This document shows, piece by piece, positions 1 to 6,955 of a DNA stretch of 7,878 nucleotides. The notes under the pieces are model-generated. The model searched no databases. It saw only the letters and a program-made list of their open reading frames with translations, and was not told the DNA's origin. Each line of letters opens with the position of its first letter. Position 1 is the stretch's first letter. The position numbers were made by a program, and so were the translations under genes. This stretch comes from DATIJJ01 sp039936115. Lineage in GTDB: Bacteria; Pseudomonadota; Gammaproteobacteria; DSM-16500. Location: assembly GCA_039936115.1 (NCBI GenBank), contig JBDTIZ010000127.1:1-7878 (forward strand), read 5' to 3'.

Positions 1-78
1 CTGTGTGTTCGCCCGTCTATCGAAGAAATAATATTGCATATTTAAGCCGCGGGGCGAACACACAGGTTCGCCCCTACA
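1..78. repeat. Palindromic dispersed-type repeat, cut by the left edge
   Basis: Bases 1-14 (CTGTGTGTTCGCCC) are an exact inverted copy of 52-65. Bases 51-59 (GGGGCGAAC) also pair exactly with 66-74 (GTTCGCCCC) around a six-base loop. The two pairings share the 52-59 arm, so they exclude each other. The pattern looks like two small hairpins facing each other across an AT-richer spacer (15-50), with the outer arm of the left hairpin lying beyond the window. Such REP- or MITE-like palindromes ending in CCCCTACA are, from memory, common between genes in many bacteria; copy number here is unknown. It lies downstream of fliA on its coding strand, so it could form structure at the 3' end of the transcript, but no T-run follows it in that direction. 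Confidence 0.7.
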
Positions 79-178
79 AAAGCAAAAAAGTCTGCAACAA
101 CGCCGGCTTGTCCGCGGGGACATCTGCTCACACATACAAAAAGTGTGCTTAAGATTAAAGAGAAATGACGGAACAGAT

Positions 179-898
179 TTAACCTTCAATCTCACCTTTC
201 ATTTTAGACCGAATCCTTGCAATCGCCTGACTATGCAATTGGCAAATCCGTGCTTCCGTCAACTCAAGAATTTCGCCAATTTGTTTAAAAGTAAATTCAT
301 CTACATAATAAAGTGACAATACTAGTTGCTCACGTTCAGGTAAATACGTCAGAACTTTTTTTAGTTGTTCCTTCATCGAATCACTCTGTGTCAATGTCTG
401 AGGATTACCAGAATCGTCGCCGATTATCGAATAATCATGATCGATTTCATCTAAACTCATCACATTACACACACTGATTTCTTGTGAAATTTTAAAATGT
501 TCTTCCATTGAAATACCCAATTCCGCTGCGATTTCTTCTGTGGTTGCCTGCTTTTGATCTCGCTGTTCAATAAGTGAAATGGCTGCAGAAATCTTTCGCA
601 TGTTTTTTATCGTTTCGCGAGTTACCCAAGAATTTTTTCTCAACGAATCGATAATCGCACCCCGAATTCGGATACTTGCATACGTTTCAAAACTAGCTCC
701 CATGCCTTGTTTATATTGACTGCGTGCCTCGAGTAATCCAACTAACCCAGACTGTAATAAATCGTCAAATTCAACATGCGATGGCAAACGTCGTTTGATA
801 TAAAGCGCAATTTTTTTTACGAGAGGACGATGCTCTAGAACAAATTGTTCCAGCACTAATCCATCAGCATTTTCTTCGTATACGCTTACGCTTTGCAC
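179..898 (-). CDS. fliA: Flagellar sigma factor FliA (sigma-28)
   Basis: RNA polymerase sigma factor that directs transcription of late flagellar genes (flagellin, motor and chemotaxis genes in relatives) and is held inactive by the anti-sigma factor FlgM until the hook is finished. The protein has 239 residues, the same length as enterobacterial FliA. Sigma-70 region 2 spans about 20-95, with DDLLQSGLVGLLEA (45-58) and FETYASIRIRGAIID (70-84). A region 3 segment follows (about 96-140). Region 4 covers about 184-234, with LPEREQLVLSLYY and the helix-turn-helix ending ICQLHSQAIARI. The start is GTG, supported by a TAAGGAG ribosome binding site eight bases upstream. It follows flhG by 20 bases, as in polar-flagellate operons. 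One oddity is W91-V-T-R where most FliA proteins have W-V-P-R. No motAB or che gene follows within the 178 bases left in the window. Confidence 0.96.
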   Translation of the reverse strand: MQSVSVYEENADGLVLEQFVLEHRPLVKKIALYIKRRLPSHVEFDDLLQSGLVGLLEARSQYKQGMGASFETYASIRIRGAIIDSLRKNSWVTRETIKNMRKISAAISLIEQRDQKQATTEEIAAELGISMEEHFKISQEISVCNVMSLDEIDHDYSIIGDDSGNPQTLTQSDSMKEQLKKVLTYLPEREQLVLSLYYVDEFTFKQIGEILELTEARICQLHSQAIARIRSKMKGEIEG

Positions 899-906
899 CG
901 TTGCTA

Positions 907-913
907 CTCCTTA
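907..913 (-). promoter_or_regulatory. Ribosome binding site of fliA, fixing a GTG start
   Basis: TAAGGAG on the minus strand, eight bases before the GTG at 898. It lies between the flhG stop (919-921) and fliA. It is a strong match to the anti-Shine-Dalgarno sequence and supports the GTG start, which gives the family-typical length of 239 residues. Confidence 0.8.
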
Positions 914-918
914 GGAAT

Positions 919-1755
919 CTATCGACTTTGTACCAATCTTTCAAAAAAGAATTGGATGCCTCCAGATAAGGAACTTTCATCATTCCAATTATTTATTGCG
1001 TAACATAAGTTATTGATCGCAATAACTGCATTCGATTGAGGATATTTATCAACGACACACACTCTTTCACGTGCTGCTAAATTAACATAATCATCAGCTG
1101 GAACATGCCCAAGATAATTCATACTGATGTTAATAAATTTCGCGGTGACTTCTTGAAATTTACTAAACACATCAAAGCCTTCATGCGCACCTTTCACTTT
1201 GTTAACAACAATTCCAAAACGACTGCGCGCATATTTTTGATGAAGTATTTTGATAACCGCATAACTATCCATCAATGAAGATGGATCGTTACAAATAACG
1301 ACTAAAATGTCTTGTGATGCCTGAGTAAAATCGATTACTTGACTAGAAATACCTGATGCCATATCGATGATCATAATATCGATATCATCTGTTAGCGACG
1401 AAAAGGATCGTATTAATTCCACATAATCTGTTGGGGACAAATCAGCCATTTTCTGAATACCAGACGAAGAAGGAACAATCTTCAATCCGTGTGGGCCATT
1501 AATACAAACTTCGTTAATACTAGAACCACCCGCTAACACATCATGAATATTTCTATTCGGATTAAGCCCAAGCATCACATCTACATTTGCCAACCCAAGG
1601 TCAGCGTCAAACAACAACACTTTTTTTCCCATTTTTGAAAATGCAACCGACAAATTAACGGAAAGAGTTGTTTTCCCTATTCCACCTTTTCCGCCTGTCA
1701 CCGAAATAATTCGCATAGGCTTTTTGCTTGAGTTAATGGGCTGTTTGTCTTCCAT
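919..1755 (-). CDS. flhG: MinD-like ATPase FlhG/FleN, flagellar number regulator
   Basis: Dimerising ParA/MinD-type ATPase that limits flagellar number in polar flagellates, in relatives by acting on FlhF and the regulator FleQ/FlrA. From the ATG at 1755 it has 278 residues. The deviant Walker A motif GGKGGIGKTT is at 21-30 with signature lysine K23. FDADLGLANVDVMLG (49-63) is the switch I segment and IIDMASGI (129-136) is Walker B, where most relatives have DTAAGI. The C-terminal tail GGIQFFFERLV resembles the membrane-binding amphipathic helix of Vibrio-type FlhG. A TTG at 1767 would add four residues, but GAAGGT before the ATG favours 1755. The N-terminus (MEDKQPINSSKKP) has no DQAxxLR helix, the element that stimulates FlhF GTPase in several species. 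Its start overlaps the end of the flhF remnant by 23 bases. Confidence 0.93.
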   Translation of the reverse strand: MEDKQPINSSKKPMRIISVTGGKGGIGKTTLSVNLSVAFSKMGKKVLLFDADLGLANVDVMLGLNPNRNIHDVLAGGSSINEVCINGPHGLKIVPSSSGIQKMADLSPTDYVELIRSFSSLTDDIDIMIIDMASGISSQVIDFTQASQDILVVICNDPSSLMDSYAVIKILHQKYARSRFGIVVNKVKGAHEGFDVFSKFQEVTAKFINISMNYLGHVPADDYVNLAARERVCVVDKYPQSNAVIAINNLCYAINNWNDESSLSGGIQFFFERLVQSR

Positions 1756-2131
1756 ATCTACCTTCAATTAAGAATCGCTTAAGACGTCCGATGTTTTTAA
1801 AAAAATTCCATTTGCGAGCATTGTTTTTCGATATATTTTCAGCAATTACTTGGTTAAGGGTATTAATATGCGTAGATAAATTTTGAATGCTTTCTTCCAT
1901 CACTTGCAATTGAATATTCAATTTATCAACCACTGCATTATCAAAATTAACGTTTTGAATCTGCACTTCTTTTGGTTTTGAATTTTGTACATTTTCAGCA
2001 ATACCTGCCAAAATCTCAATTCCTTCTGGAATTTTACGTGTCGAATAAATCAAAGCATCTGGTCCTAGTGCCTTATGTACTTTTAGTATTGCTCTTTGTG
2101 TATCCGATGCAGTAAATCGTTGTAGTTTCAT
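1733..2131 (-). CDS. flhF: Truncated FlhF: N-terminal B domain only, GTPase domain missing
   Basis: FlhF is an SRP-type GTPase that places the flagellum at the cell pole; full proteins have roughly 370-480 residues with an N-terminal B domain followed by the NG GTPase domain. This frame has only 132 residues. Residues 1-45 (MKLQRFTASDTQRAI, LGPDALIYSTRK, GIEILAGI) match the FlhF start (MKxKRFxAxDxxxAL, LGPDAxIxSxxK, GxEIxA). A helical, probably coiled segment follows (about 66-100), then a basic tail (KNIGRLKRFLIEGRYGR). No P-loop or other GTPase motif follows, and flhG begins at once, so there is no room for the NG domain. The frame is open, has a good ribosome binding site and sits between flhA (12-base gap) and flhG (23-base overlap), so it may still be translated. 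It could instead be a decaying gene. Confidence 0.85.
   Translation of the reverse strand: MKLQRFTASDTQRAILKVHKALGPDALIYSTRKIPEGIEILAGIAENVQNSKPKEVQIQNVNFDNAVVDKLNIQLQVMEESIQNLSTHINTLNQVIAENISKNNARKWNFFKNIGRLKRFLIEGRYGRQTAH
1760..1765 (-). promoter_or_regulatory. Ribosome binding site of flhG inside the flhF remnant
   Basis: GAAGGT on the minus strand. Its AAGG core ends five bases before the ATG at 1755. It decides between this ATG and the TTG at 1767, which overlaps the site itself. Because it lies inside the flhF remnant, ribosomes finishing that frame would pass over it, which suggests translational coupling. Confidence 0.6.
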
Positions 2132-2136
2132 GTGTT

Positions 2137-2141
2137 CCCTC
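2137..2141 (-). promoter_or_regulatory. Ribosome binding site of the flhF remnant
   Basis: GAGGG on the minus strand, five bases before the ATG at 2131 and just after the flhA stop (2144-2146). It picks the ATG, giving the family-typical MKLQRF start, over the in-frame GTG at 2143, which would begin inside the site. Its quality suggests that translation of the shortened frame is still possible. Confidence 0.7.
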
Positions 2142-2143
2142 AC

Positions 2144-4246
2144 TCATCCAATTTTTGCAACAATACTCAGTTGTCTATCATCCGGTATTTCATTGTGAGC
2201 CAAGAAGTGCATATTCGGTATGGTAGGTTTAAATAATTTTTCTAACATTCCTCTAAGCTCAGTCGTCACCAGCATAATGGCAGGAACAGAATCGATTTCG
2301 CATTTGCGTACATATTCCAGCAACCGCGAATAAACTCTTTCTGTCAGTGAAGGCTCTAGGACTACCATTCTTTCACCCGCTTCTTGATTCTGTTGTATTG
2401 ATTTATGCAATATTTGTGCCAAGTCATTATCAAAAATGGCAACGGGCAATTCTTTTTTATCACTGCAAATGCTATAGACAATTAAATGCTTGATGGCGAC
2501 GCGCACAGCCTCGACCAAATTTTCAATATCTTTCGATCTAGACCAACTCTCAATCATTTTTTCAGAGATAGTGCGCATATCAATCAACGGAATACCGGAT
2601 TGTAATAATCTTTGCAGCACGGTCACAATAATATGCAAAGGCACACCTTGCGCACTGGAAGTTAACGTTTCGACTAACTTAGGTGTTGCACGGGTTAATT
2701 TATTCAACAGTTGCTGGACTTCGTCATAACCCAACAGGTGGCTGGCATTAGAACGAATTAATTGATTTAAATGGGTTGCAATCACCGTACTTGAATCGAC
2801 AACGGTATATCCCAGGCCTTGCGCATAATCACGCTGATCGACTGTAATCCAAAAAGCATCGAGCCCGAAGGTTGGATCTTTACACAGTATGCCTGATAAT
2901 GTTTGCTTAATATGACCGGGATTAATAGCTAAATTCATATCAGGATAAATTTGCGCTTCCGAAATCACAACACCTTTTAAGTAAATACGATAATGATTTG
3001 CAGGTAGATTTAAATTATCTTTCACGTGAATAGTTGGAATCAAAAACCCAAGCTCATGTGATAATTTTTTTCGTATACCTTTGATGCGATTGATTAGCAA
3101 ACCATCTTTATTTACGCCAATCAAACCAATTAAGCTATAACCTATTTCAAGCGTGACTCTATCCGTCGAAACCACCTCATCCCAATCAAGATCAGTTTGA
3201 TCTGTTAATTTCTGTATGGGTGATTTCTGTAATGCCTCGGTTGTTGCTTTGGTTTCCGCATTCTTTTTCTTGCTGTGAATAAAATAAGTCGCTGCGAATG
3301 AAAATAAAGCCAACGTCATAAATGGCAAGTGTGGCATGCTAGGAATTAAAGCAAGAATGAAAAGAATTGCCGACGTAATTGTCAGTGGCTTAGGATTACT
3401 GAAAAGTTGTAAAATTGTTTGTTCACTAATATCTTGCTCATTGCTAACACGCGTCACCATAATTGCTGCAGAGATTGACATCAGCAATGATGGAATTTGC
3501 GCAACTAATCCGTCACCAATCGTTAATAAAGAAAAGTTTTTGACAGCAAGCCCAAGCGCCATATTATGTTGAAACACACCGATAATAATACCGCCAATCA
3601 AGTTAATAAACAGAATCAACAAACCCGCAACTGCATCACCGCGAACGAACTTGCTCGCACCATCCATAGAACCATAAAAATCAGCTTCATGCATGACTTC
3701 CATTCGTCGTTTCTTAGCTTCATCTTGTGTAATCACACCCGAGTTCAAATCAGCATCGATTGCCATTTGTTTACCAGGCATTGCATCTAACGTAAAACGT
3801 GCACTCACTTCTGACACACGTCCCGCGCCTTTCGTAATGACCGCGAAATTTATAATCATTAATATGGCAAACACGATCATACCAACAACAAAATTACCTC
3901 CGATCACCACCTCTCCAAACGCACGAATAACTTGCCCTGCTGCACCCGGTCCTTGATGACCATGCAGCAAAACGATACGCGTTGATGCGATGTTCAATGT
4001 CAAACGTAATAAAGTCGTGACTAAAAGAATAGTTGGAAAAATACTAAATTCTAACGGTCTTACGACATAGATACAAACCATCAACACAACTAACGAAAGA
4101 GTAATATTTGATGTGAACAACAAATCGAGTAAAAATGGCGGCAAAGGTAAAATTGTCATGAGTAACATGACAATAATTAAAGCCAATACACCGAAATTAA
4201 AATTTTTCACATTATTAATGGTGATAAACGTGGAAAGATTACTCAT
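2144..4246 (-). CDS. flhA: Flagellar export gate protein FlhA
   Basis: Inner-membrane protein of the flagellar type III export apparatus. It forms a nonameric ring, takes part in proton-driven export, and its cytosolic part docks chaperone-substrate complexes. It has 700 residues, about the usual length. The N-terminal half is membrane-embedded, with hydrophobic segments near 19-40, 46-62, 68-84, 113-137, 205-224, 245-265 and 288-322. The FHIPEP-family signature ARFTLDAMPGKQMAIDAD is at 149-166, and VRGDA (201-205) holds the conserved aspartate. The cytosolic domain runs from about 345, with DPTFGLDAFWI (457-467), GYTVVDSSTVIATHL (479-493) and GVPLHIIVTVLQRLL further on. The start is ATG with AGGGA about six bases upstream. 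It follows flhB by 15 bases, and its stop lies 12 bases before the flhF remnant. It appears intact. Confidence 0.97.
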   Translation of the reverse strand: MSNLSTFITINNVKNFNFGVLALIIVMLLMTILPLPPFLLDLLFTSNITLSLVVLMVCIYVVRPLEFSIFPTILLVTTLLRLTLNIASTRIVLLHGHQGPGAAGQVIRAFGEVVIGGNFVVGMIVFAILMIINFAVITKGAGRVSEVSARFTLDAMPGKQMAIDADLNSGVITQDEAKKRRMEVMHEADFYGSMDGASKFVRGDAVAGLLILFINLIGGIIIGVFQHNMALGLAVKNFSLLTIGDGLVAQIPSLLMSISAAIMVTRVSNEQDISEQTILQLFSNPKPLTITSAILFILALIPSMPHLPFMTLALFSFAATYFIHSKKKNAETKATTEALQKSPIQKLTDQTDLDWDEVVSTDRVTLEIGYSLIGLIGVNKDGLLINRIKGIRKKLSHELGFLIPTIHVKDNLNLPANHYRIYLKGVVISEAQIYPDMNLAINPGHIKQTLSGILCKDPTFGLDAFWITVDQRDYAQGLGYTVVDSSTVIATHLNQLIRSNASHLLGYDEVQQLLNKLTRATPKLVETLTSSAQGVPLHIIVTVLQRLLQSGIPLIDMRTISEKMIESWSRSKDIENLVEAVRVAIKHLIVYSICSDKKELPVAIFDNDLAQILHKSIQQNQEAGERMVVLEPSLTERVYSRLLEYVRKCEIDSVPAIMLVTTELRGMLEKLFKPTIPNMHFLAHNEIPDDRQLSIVAKIG

Positions 4247-4261
4247 GCAATTTCCCTATCA

Positions 4262-5395
4262 TTATTCATTGTATATAAATTCCGGCGGTATTTCCAAATC
4301 ACTAACATACGTCGGTGGTTTACCTTTGCCGTACTGGTAATTTTTTAATTGTTGAACATAGGAAAGTACTATCGCTACAGCCATATACAATCCTGGATTA
4401 ATTTCTAAACCAATTTTCGTTGTGTGGTAAATTGCTCGAGCCAACAGCGGTGCTTCATAAATCGGAACACCGTTTGCAATCGCAAGATATCTGATTTGTT
4501 GTGCAACATAATCTTTTCCTTTCGCTGTAACCTTAGGAGCGCGATCTTTTTTGTCATCGTATTGCAACGAAATAGCATAATGTGTAGGGTTAGTAATAAT
4601 CACATTCGCTTTAGGAACCATTTGCGAGAGTCTCTGTTTGTACATTGCATATTGAGCTGAACGGATTTTTCTTTTAACCTCACCACTACCCTCTGTATCT
4701 TTATATTCATCTTTTAGTTCTTGCGAAGACATTTTTGACTGATTTTGAAACTTGACATAATGATAGTAAACATCAAAAGCAATTAAAAATATTAACGTCA
4801 CTGATAAAAGAATAATAAAATCTTCGATAATTACATAACTAGCACCGATTGCTGATTTAGTTGAAAAATTAATTAACTGACTTATTTCATTTTGCCTATG
4901 CAAAACAAAGTAAACTAAAGCGCCCATCAGCAAACCACACTTTAACATCGATCTGCCAATTTCCATGAGTGCTGTCGCTGGAGAAAAAATTCGTTTCAAA
5001 TTCGTTGCTGGATTAAGCTTATCCCAATTAAATTGAATCGCTTCTAAGGTAAAATTCCAACCACCAAATAAAAATGGAGTTAACAATGTAGCGATAAAAA
5101 GTATGGCAAACATCGGCATAAGTAAAAAGAAATTTTTAACTAAGATAGTGCGTAACAATGTTAGTAAAAAATCTTGATTACCTGGCATATCTTTAATGCT
5201 GTGATACGCCCAGATAAAATTATTTTGGAGTTGTGATTTGAAACTCGATACCATGAATATTAATAAGAAAATAGCGACCATGAAAATTAATCCGGCGGAT
5301 AAATCACGCGAACGCATGACAGAACCTTTCTTACGCAGTTCATCTAAGCGCTTGGCCGAAGGTAAATGTTGTTTTTCGCTAGAATCATTAGCCAT
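4262..5395 (-). CDS. flhB: Flagellar export switch protein FlhB
   Basis: Inner-membrane protein of the flagellar export gate; self-cleavage in its cytosolic domain goes with the switch from rod/hook to filament export. It has 377 residues, close to the usual 380. The N-terminus is basic and cytosolic (SAKRLDELRKKGSVMRSRDL), followed by hydrophobic segments near 33-51, 86-110, 150-165 and 186-210. The linker and cytosolic domain follow, with YKDTEGSGEVKRKIR (231-245). The autocleavage motif N269-P270-T271-H272 carries the same numbering as Salmonella FlhB. Further conserved stretches are RAPKVTAKGKD and PIYEAPLLARAIY. The C-terminal tail ends LEIPPEFIYNE. The ATG follows the fliR stop after one base, which implies translational coupling. 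Every expected key residue is present, so it should be functional. Confidence 0.97.
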   Translation of the reverse strand: MANDSSEKQHLPSAKRLDELRKKGSVMRSRDLSAGLIFMVAIFLLIFMVSSFKSQLQNNFIWAYHSIKDMPGNQDFLLTLLRTILVKNFFLLMPMFAILFIATLLTPFLFGGWNFTLEAIQFNWDKLNPATNLKRIFSPATALMEIGRSMLKCGLLMGALVYFVLHRQNEISQLINFSTKSAIGASYVIIEDFIILLSVTLIFLIAFDVYYHYVKFQNQSKMSSQELKDEYKDTEGSGEVKRKIRSAQYAMYKQRLSQMVPKANVIITNPTHYAISLQYDDKKDRAPKVTAKGKDYVAQQIRYLAIANGVPIYEAPLLARAIYHTTKIGLEINPGLYMAVAIVLSYVQQLKNYQYGKGKPPTYVSDLEIPPEFIYNE

Positions 5396-5396
5396 A

Positions 5397-6182
5397 TTAT
5401 CTCGACCTTACGATTGTTTGTTGCATAAAAGTCAAGCCTTCCTGAAGATAAATCGTGCCTTTATCGATAAATAATTGAAACGTCATATAAATACAAATCA
5501 GACCCAAAATCAGAGTCATATTGATACCAATGGAAAATAAATTAAATTGCGGTGCAAATCGTGTCATAACAGCAAGTGCGCAGTTAGTAATTAAAATCGC
5601 TACAATGACCGTAATTGATAACATTACTGCGCCACTAAAAATGATTCCGGAGTAATTAACCACATCAGAAATAAGAGTGCTCGGTATAAAATGATGCGTG
5701 ACAGGAAGCGCAATAAAACTGTCTACAATGGTCTTGATAATAAACAAATGCCCATTGAGAAATAAAAAAATCAACGTCATTGAAAACGTATAGAATTGCG
5801 TTAGATTTGTAATACTACCCAATCTTGGATCCAACACACTAGCCAATGACAAACCGATTTGTGTTGAAATAATTTGCCCAACACCTGTAAACATTTCAAA
5901 AATAATATTTAAAATTAAACCTGCAATAAATCCAATAAAAAATTGTAAGAATGCTTGCATCACCATAGGAATTGAAAATACGTCTAAATCAACTTGCTTA
6001 ACGTTATCAAATAAAATGACATAAATTGATAAAATAGACGATAACGCGATTAAGGTTCTAGGATTAATGATGTCACGCCGAAAAAACACGAATGTTGCAA
6101 ACAACGCAGAAATTCTCGTAAAAACAAGTATAAAAAGGATAAACCTTTCGTATACAAACGGAATTAATGCGGCTGTATTCAT
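5397..6182 (-). CDS. fliR: Flagellar export gate protein FliR
   Basis: Hydrophobic component of the FliP5-FliQ4-FliR1 export pore at the centre of the basal body. The 261 residues match the usual FliR length. Hydrophobic segments lie near 10-33, 42-58, 72-97, 132-150, 176-206 and 214-237. The family stretch from VGQIISTQIGLSLASVLDP (about 102-120) to FLFLNGHLFIIKTI resembles GQxIGLQMGLSFASxxDP and LALNGHL of other FliR proteins. The ATG lies three bases after the fliQ stop; a TAAGG ribosome binding site overlaps that stop. It ends one base before flhB. FliR normally needs FliP to assemble, and fliP is not in this window, so a copy elsewhere is expected if the flagellum works. Confidence 0.95.
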   Translation of the reverse strand: MNTAALIPFVYERFILFILVFTRISALFATFVFFRRDIINPRTLIALSSILSIYVILFDNVKQVDLDVFSIPMVMQAFLQFFIGFIAGLILNIIFEMFTGVGQIISTQIGLSLASVLDPRLGSITNLTQFYTFSMTLIFLFLNGHLFIIKTIVDSFIALPVTHHFIPSTLISDVVNYSGIIFSGAVMLSITVIVAILITNCALAVMTRFAPQFNLFSIGINMTLILGLICIYMTFQLFIDKGTIYLQEGLTFMQQTIVRSR

Positions 6183-6185
6183 AGC

Positions 6186-6455
6186 TTACCTTATATAAGA
6201 CGGTAAATTATTCATATAAGTATGGGTAATATAAATTAGTCGACTCATCAACCAAGGACTTAGCAAAAACAATAACGTAAACATGACAATAAATTTTGGA
6301 ATAAACGTCATCGTAGGTTCATTGATCTGAGTTGCGGCTTGCACCACAGATAACACCAAACCGACCACTAGAACAGGCACAGTAATGACACAGACAGCAA
6401 TCATCACGTAGTACAACATTTCTTGCATTGCATTTAACATATGAATGTCATTCAT
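6186..6455 (-). CDS. fliQ: Flagellar export gate protein FliQ
   Basis: Small inner-membrane protein, four copies of which line the export pore with FliP and FliR. From the ATG at 6455 it has 89 residues, the usual FliQ length. It has two hydrophobic hairpin helices (about 15-39 and 53-75) joined by the hallmark loop VVQAATQINEPTMTFIPK, close to the family's LQAATQINExTLSFIPK. The GTG at 6461 would add two residues but begins inside the ribosome binding site, so the ATG is preferred. Its first eight bases overlap the end of fliJ, with the fliJ TGA inside ATGAATGA. fliP usually lies directly upstream; here fliJ takes that place. Confidence 0.95.
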   Translation of the reverse strand: MNDIHMLNAMQEMLYYVMIAVCVITVPVLVVGLVLSVVQAATQINEPTMTFIPKFIVMFTLLFLLSPWLMSRLIYITHTYMNNLPSYIR

Positions 6456-6891
6456 GCTCACCTCTTAATCGCTCACGCGACGTTAACTCATCCTGTTCCG
6501 ACTGTTCACGCCTTTCAGTCTGCAACATTGCTTGTAATTTCACTCGATCTGCAAACAAGTTCATCAGCCTGATTTTATTATCGACGTCTTCAATACTCGA
6601 TAAAATTTTATCTTTGTTTTTTTGTAATTGAACAAGTTCTTGTTCGGCTTGTTGAATAACATCTGTCATTTTTCTAGAAAAAGCATTTAGATTTTTATTC
6701 AAAGCGGGCACACTTCGGCTAAGTTGTAAGTGTTCTGACGTATAATAATCATTTTGGTAGGAAATCATTTTTTTTATGGTAGCGATTTTTTTCTCCATGA
6801 AAGAAATTACTTTTGACAATTCAAATAAATAGCACTCGCGCTCTTTTCCGAGCATCGTACTGATTAAAGCTATCTGTCGACTATTGTTCAT
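6448..6891 (-). CDS. fliJ: Flagellar export chaperone FliJ
   Basis: Soluble coiled-coil protein that sits in the FliI ATPase ring like the gamma subunit of F1 and links it to FlhA; it also recycles export chaperones. The 147 residues equal the enterobacterial FliJ length. The sequence is almost all charged or amphipathic helix, reading as a two-helix hairpin (about 10-60 and 70-135) with no membrane segment. Recognisable pieces are MISYQNDYY (42-50), like LIDYQNEY in FliJ, and the C-terminal TERREQSEQDEL, like the AENRMDQKKMDEF region. Family similarity is weak by nature, so position next to fliI is part of the evidence. The ATG has AGGAAG four bases upstream. It is separated from fliI by 138 bases instead of the usual few, and overlaps fliQ by eight. 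Confidence 0.88.
   Translation of the reverse strand: MNNSRQIALISTMLGKERECYLFELSKVISFMEKKIATIKKMISYQNDYYTSEHLQLSRSVPALNKNLNAFSRKMTDVIQQAEQELVQLQKNKDKILSSIEDVDNKIRLMNLFADRVKLQAMLQTERREQSEQDELTSRERLRGEHE
6461..6465 (-). promoter_or_regulatory. Ribosome binding site of fliQ inside fliJ
   Basis: AGAGG on the minus strand, five bases before the ATG at 6455. It lies within the last codons of fliJ. The upstream GTG (6459-6461) shares its last G, which rules that codon out as the likely start. Confidence 0.65.
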
Positions 6892-6910
6892 GTGACTTCC
6901 TGTCTAAGAA

Positions 6911-6928
6911 CTATAATATCTATAATAT
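6911..6928. repeat. Nine-base AT-rich tandem direct repeat before fliJ
   Basis: CTATAATAT occurs twice head to tail (6911-6919 and 6920-6928), in an AT-only stretch that runs on to about 6940. On the minus strand it reads ATATTATAG twice, which includes TATTAT, one base from a sigma-70 -10 box, 20-37 bases before the fliJ start. No convincing -35 element is visible, so a promoter is only possible. Confidence 0.55.
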
Positions 6929-6955
6929 AGAATATTTTATCCCTTCTCTATATGC

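Noticed and set aside
128..150. Intrinsic terminator for fliA
   Set aside because: CACAC at 129-133 can pair with GTGTG at 143-147, but the stem is only five base pairs and no T-run follows on the minus strand.
79..178. Small gene or RNA downstream of fliA
   Set aside because: There is no open frame with a ribosome binding site and no tRNA-like fold; only a short 5-bp hairpin (109-122) and the self-complementary GCCGGC (102-107) are seen.
1756..1767. TTG at 1767 as the flhG start
   Set aside because: The in-frame ATG at 1755 has a well-spaced AAGG, and the TTG lies within or before that site. It would add only four residues with no family support.
2490..3956. Plus-strand open frames inside flhA
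   Set aside because: They lie fully opposite a well-supported flhA, have no recognisable motifs and mostly mirror its hydrophobic codons. The same holds for the plus-strand frames at 4113-4340, 4424-4660, 5238-5474 and 6428-6631 opposite flhA, flhB, fliR, fliQ and fliJ.
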